Translations under genes and position numbers: made by a program
Shown: piece by piece, positions 60,562 to 64,000 of the stretch
Position numbering within the stretch: position 1 is the stretch's first letter
Layout of the letters: the number at the start of each line of letters is the position of its first letter
Notes under the pieces: model-generated
Databases searched by the model: none
What the model saw: only the letters and a program-made list of their open reading frames with translations
Told to the model about the DNA's origin: nothing
Origin: Streptantibioticus cattleyicolor NRRL 8057 = DSM 46488
Lineage (GTDB): Bacteria; Actinomycetota; Actinomycetes; Streptomycetales; Streptomycetaceae
NCBI RefSeq assembly: GCF_000240165.1
Contig: NC_017585.1
Coordinates: 1,426,001 to 1,490,000 of the forward strand
Reading direction: 5' to 3'
Length of the DNA: 64,000 bases

Positions 60562-61983
60562 ATGACTTTGATCTCGGCCCGCTCCGCGCTCACTTCGGAC
60601 GACATCGATTTCCGTGACCCGCGCCGCCGGTTGGCCGGTCTGCTCGACCCCGGCTCCCTGGCCTCCGCGGGTCCCGCCGACGGGTGCGGGGTGACCCGGG
60701 TGACCGGCCGCGTCGACGGCGCCGAGGTGGTCGCCTTCTGCACCGACGCCACCTCCATGGGCGGGGCGCTCGGGGCGGCCGGCGCGGACCGCATCGTCGA
60801 GGCGATCCGGTTCGCCGTCGACCACGACCGGCCCGTCGTCGGGGTGTGGCACTGCGGCGGCGCCCGGCTCGCCGACGGGGTGGAGTCGATGGACGGCGCC
60901 GGCCGCATGTTCCGGGCGATGACCGCCGCCTCCGGCCGGGTGCCGCAGATCTCGGTGGTGGTCGGCCCCGCCGCCGGCGCCGCCGCCTACGGCCCGGCGC
61001 TCACCGACTTCATCGTCATGTCCGACGCCGCGCGCGTCTTCGTCACCGGCCCCGACGTGGTCCGCGCCGTCACCGGCGAGACCATCGACATGGCCGGCCT
61101 CGGCGGACCCGAGGCGCACGGGCCCCGCTCGGGCGTGGCCCATCTGACCACCGGCTCCGAGGCGGACGCCTACCGCACGGCACGGGCCCTGACCGGCTAC
61201 CTCGCCCGGCCCGGCGCCGTCGATCTCGGCGCGGTCGGTGACGCCCGCGACCCGGCCGCGCTGCTGCCCGGCTCGTCCAGACGCGCCTACAACGTGCTGC
61301 CGCTGCTGGACGCCCTGCTCGATCCGGGGACGTTCCTCCAGATCCAGCCGCGCTGGGGCCGCAACATGGCGGTGGGACTGGGCCGGCTGGCCGGCCGCTC
61401 GATCGGCGTGGTGGCCAACAACCCGTTGTACAAGGGCGGTTGCCTCGACTCGCTGTCGGCGGAGAAGGCGGCCCGGTTCGTGCGCACCTGCGACTGCCTC
61501 GGCGTGCCCCTGCTCGTCGTCGTCGACGTGCCCGGCTACCTGCCCGGGGTGGGCCAGGAATGGGGCGGTGTGGTGCGCCGCGGCGCCAAGCTGCTGTACG
61601 CGTTCTCCGAGGCGGTGGTGCCCCGGATCACGTTGATCACCCGCAAGTCGTACGGCGGCGCGTACCTGGCCATGAACTCCCGTCCGCTCGGCGGCGACGC
61701 CGTCTTCGCCTGGCCGGACGCCGAGGTCGCGGTGATGGGCGCCGAGGCCGCCGTCGACGTCCTCCACCGCCGCGCCCTCGCCGCCGCCGACGCGGAAGAA
61801 CTGCCCGCACTGCGCAGCCGCCTGGTCGAGGAGCAGCGGCGCAACGCGGGCGGCCTCGACCGGGCGCTGTCGCTCGGCGCGGTGGACGAGGTGGTGGCCC
61901 CCGCCGACACCCGGCGCCGCCTCGCCCAAGCCCTCCACGACCTGCCCGCCCGCCGCGGAACGCACGGCAACATCCCGCTGTGA
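60562..61983 (+). CDS. Acyl-CoA carboxylase beta subunit (carboxyltransferase)
   Basis: 473 residues, shorter than the ~520-530 of typical PccB/AccB proteins. N- and C-terminal crotonase-like carboxyltransferase halves: the first has GVWHCGGARLADGVESMDGA and VVGPAAGAAAYGPALTDF; the second has LVVVDVPGYLPGVGQEWGG and ITRKSYGGAYLAMNS. The residue after GGAY (Leu369) sits at the position that is Asp in Streptomyces PccB and Ile in AccB and influences acyl-CoA choice, so propionyl-CoA may not be the main substrate. No biotin carrier or biotin carboxylase is in view; it would need the alpha subunit from elsewhere. It is next to an unusual loading module, so it may supply a special malonyl-type unit. 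Confidence 0.85.
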   Translation: MTLISARSALTSDDIDFRDPRRRLAGLLDPGSLASAGPADGCGVTRVTGRVDGAEVVAFCTDATSMGGALGAAGADRIVEAIRFAVDHDRPVVGVWHCGGARLADGVESMDGAGRMFRAMTAASGRVPQISVVVGPAAGAAAYGPALTDFIVMSDAARVFVTGPDVVRAVTGETIDMAGLGGPEAHGPRSGVAHLTTGSEADAYRTARALTGYLARPGAVDLGAVGDARDPAALLPGSSRRAYNVLPLLDALLDPGTFLQIQPRWGRNMAVGLGRLAGRSIGVVANNPLYKGGCLDSLSAEKAARFVRTCDCLGVPLLVVVDVPGYLPGVGQEWGGVVRRGAKLLYAFSEAVVPRITLITRKSYGGAYLAMNSRPLGGDAVFAWPDAEVAVMGAEAAVDVLHRRALAAADAEELPALRSRLVEEQRRNAGGLDRALSLGAVDEVVAPADTRRRLAQALHDLPARRGTHGNIPL

Positions 61984-62009
61984 CGCGTCCCTCACGACCG
62001 GAGAAACGC

Positions 62010-64000
62010 ATGGTGAACGCTGTGCAACTGCTGTCCGCAAGGCCGCTCGCGGTGATCGGGCTGGTGGTCCGGGGCTCGACGCCGGAGCCCGCGCCCGACC
62101 CCGCCGTCCTGGCGGCGCTGGGGGCCGGCGACGGCACCACCACCGCGCCCCGGCTGCTGCGGCGGGTCTGGGAGGCGCTGGAGGACGCCGGTGTGCTGCC
62201 GTCCCGGTTGCCCGGCACCCGCGTCGCGCTGCTGATGGCCGGGGCCGACGAGGCCGAGGTGCGCCGCGCCTTCGACCTGACCCCCGAAGTCCCGGACGGT
62301 GAGCCGGAGTTGACGCTCGCCGGCTCGGCCGAGGGGGTCGCGGTGCTGCGTCCGCTGGACCGGGCGCTCGCCGACGGCGACCCGGTGCACTGCGTCCTGG
62401 GGGCCGGACCGGACGCCGACCCCGCCACCGCCGAACGGGTCCGCGTGGTGCTCGCGCCCCACGTGACCGGCGAGTTGACCATCGGCGCGGCGCCCGACGA
62501 GCCGCCTCAGGAGCCCGGCACCGATCCGCTGCCGCCCCCGTGGGTGCTCTCCGCGCCCACCCCCGCAGCGCTCGCCGCCCGCGCCGCCGACCTGCGCGAC
62601 CTCCTCGCCGACGGATCCGCCACCATGCCGCGCGCCACCGACCTGGGCTGGTCGCTGGCGACCACCCGGGAGACGTACCCGTACCGCGCCGCCGTCCACG
62701 GCGCCGACCGCATCGCGGCCCTGCGCGCCCTCGCCCGCGGCGGGCACGCCACCGGCGTCGCCACCGGAACCGCCGCCACGCCTCCCGGCGTGGTCTTCGT
62801 CTTCCCCGGCCAGGGCCCGCAGTGGCCGGGCATGGGCGTGGAACTGCTCGACACCGACCCGGTCTTCGCCGACCGGTTCCGTGCCTGCGCCCGCGCCCTG
62901 GAGCCCTATCTGACCTGGCGGGTCGAGGACGTGCTGCGCGGCCTGCCCGGGGCGCCGGAACTGGTGGCGCTCGACGTGGTGCAGCCGGTGCTGTTCGCGG
63001 TCATGGTCGCCCTCGCCGCCATGTGGCAGAACCTCGGGGTGCGCCCGGCGGCCGTGGTCGGCCACTGCCTCGGCGAGGTGGCCGCCGCGTGCGTCGCCGG
63101 CGCGCTGTCGCTGGAGGACACCGCCCGCATCGTCACCCTGTGGAGCCAGGCCCAGGCCACCCTCGCCGGCCACGGCGACATGATGTCGGTCCCGCTGCCC
63201 GCCGACCGGGTCGCCGCCCTGCTCACCGAGTACGGCGACGACCTCGAACTGGCCGGGGTCAACGGCCCCGCCCTGGTCACCGTCTCCGGGCGGACCGGCG
63301 CCGTCGACCACCTCCTCGCCCGGCTCCAGCGCGACGGGGTCCGCGCCCGCAAACTCCCCGTCGGCTTCGCCGGCCACTCCGTCCAGGCCGACGCGCTGCG
63401 CGACGGACTGCTCGCCGACCTCGCCCCGCTGCGCCCCCGGAGCCCCCAACTGCCGTACTACGCCACGCTCGACGGGGTGTGGCTCGACGACGACCGGCTG
63501 ACCGCCGAGTACTGGTGGCGCAATCTGCGCGAACCCGTCCGCTTCGACCGCGCGGTGCACGAGGCGCTGGACGCCGGCCACCGGCTGCTGCTGGAGATCG
63601 GCCCGCACCCGGTGCTCACCGTCGCCATGGAACAGGTCGTCGCCGAACGCGGGGCGGACGCCACCGTCCTCGGCACGCTGCGCCGGGACGCCGCCGGAGC
63701 CGGCCAGGTCGCCGCCGTGCTGGCCGAGTTGTACGCGCACGGCGTGCCGGTCGACTGGCGGGCGGCGTACGCCGGGCGGCGACCGCGCACCGTGCGGCTG
63801 CCCACCTACCCGTTCGACCGGGCGGCCACCGGCGGCGCGCGCCGCACCGCGCCGGGGCCGGACCAGCTCGACGCCGAACTGCTGGCCCTGGTGCGCGCCG
63901 AGGCCGCCGCGATCCTCGGCAGCGAACCCGATCCGCAAGTGACCTTCTGGGAGCAGGGCTTCGAGTCGGTCACCGTGGTCGAGCTGCGCCGCCGGCTCGT
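62010..64000 (+). CDS. Type I PKS, loading module: KS relic-AT-ACP, runs off the right edge
   Basis: 663 residues visible. Start ATG 62010 with GGAG upstream, 26 bp after the carboxylase. Residues 1-200 are the remains of a KS: PLAVIGLVVRG, RRVWEALEDAGVLPSRLPGT and VAVLRPLDRALADGDPVHCV align with the start, middle and later part of a KS, but the whole active-site core (Cys and His motifs) is deleted. The AT begins VFVFPGQGPQWPGMG. Its nucleophile motif is GHCLGE, Cys353 for Ser, and the specificity tetrad is FAGH (453-456) rather than HAFH or YASH, pointing to an unusual acyl group. ACP Ser653 is in GFESV (Glu for the usual Asp). Extension modules probably follow to the right. It likely loads the branched starter and begins the chain that reaches the PKS at 9964. 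Confidence 0.85.
   Translation, partial: MVNAVQLLSARPLAVIGLVVRGSTPEPAPDPAVLAALGAGDGTTTAPRLLRRVWEALEDAGVLPSRLPGTRVALLMAGADEAEVRRAFDLTPEVPDGEPELTLAGSAEGVAVLRPLDRALADGDPVHCVLGAGPDADPATAERVRVVLAPHVTGELTIGAAPDEPPQEPGTDPLPPPWVLSAPTPAALAARAADLRDLLADGSATMPRATDLGWSLATTRETYPYRAAVHGADRIAALRALARGGHATGVATGTAATPPGVVFVFPGQGPQWPGMGVELLDTDPVFADRFRACARALEPYLTWRVEDVLRGLPGAPELVALDVVQPVLFAVMVALAAMWQNLGVRPAAVVGHCLGEVAAACVAGALSLEDTARIVTLWSQAQATLAGHGDMMSVPLPADRVAALLTEYGDDLELAGVNGPALVTVSGRTGAVDHLLARLQRDGVRARKLPVGFAGHSVQADALRDGLLADLAPLRPRSPQLPYYATLDGVWLDDDRLTAEYWWRNLREPVRFDRAVHEALDAGHRLLLEIGPHPVLTVAMEQVVAERGADATVLGTLRRDAAGAGQVAAVLAELYAHGVPVDWRAAYAGRRPRTVRLPTYPFDRAATGGARRTAPGPDQLDAELLALVRAEAAAILGSEPDPQVTFWEQGFESVTVVELRRRL

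Overview
The window is high-GC actinobacterial DNA, most likely Streptomyces. It shows strong G/C third-position bias, GTG starts, AGGAGG-type ribosome sites, ATGA/GTGA stop-start overlaps, a BldG-like STAS gene and a LAL-type LuxR regulator. No rRNA, tRNA, CRISPR array or insertion sequence was recognised.

Region 1 (1-7425) is ordinary chromosomal accessory DNA. It holds the edge of an unknown gene, a frameshifted STAS anti-sigma-factor antagonist, an MFS exporter divergent from a LysR regulator, an NAD(P)-binding protein coupled to a SnoaL-like protein, an alpha/beta hydrolase, a cupin divergent from a second LysR, and a streptothricin-type acetyltransferase. Three of its intergenic regions carry well-formed palindromic operators. 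The pair at 4303-4433 is built as two mirror-image promoters.

Region 2 (7426-9963) holds a LAL regulator that lacks its N-terminal ATPase half, followed by the promoter of the polyketide operon.

Region 3 (9964-55895) is one long, tightly coupled plus-strand operon. Five modular type I PKS genes carry eight extension modules in two classes. The first four modules (KS-AT-DH-ER-KR-ACP, 2x KS-AT-DH-KR-ACP, KS-AT-DH-ER-KR-ACP) are standard actinobacterial cis-AT modules using malonyl, malonyl, malonyl and methylmalonyl units. The last four have only KR as reductive domain, a different KS lineage, PCP-like carriers and abnormal AT regions: Ser-to-Gly in one, GYSxG in two, absent in one. They are followed by the complete FkbK-J-I-H set for hydroxymalonyl-ACP, without the O-methyltransferase that would give methoxymalonyl-ACP. 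After that come a type II thioesterase, a UMF1-type MFS protein and an ATP-grasp enzyme.

Region 4 (55912-60156, minus strand) is a three-gene overlapping operon: a large protein with two methyltransferase folds, then an ABC exporter ATPase and permease. Region 5 (60562-64000, plus strand) has an acyl-CoA carboxylase beta subunit and the start of another PKS gene. Its loading module has an internally deleted KS relic, an AT with Cys in place of the nucleophilic Ser, and an ACP. The gene runs off the right edge.

Interpretation (inference): four consecutive hydroxymalonyl + KR modules would leave eight contiguous oxygenated carbons. A double-methyltransferase protein beside an unusual loading module fits a C-methylated, probably tert-butyl, starter. 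These are the hallmarks reported for the antifungal butyrolactol A, so this is most likely a butyrolactol-type cluster. Chain order would be right-edge loading gene, then 9964, 16239, 26164, 36402 and 45656. No thioesterase domain ends the last module. The least understood part is how hydroxymalonyl units reach the two modules without a working AT.
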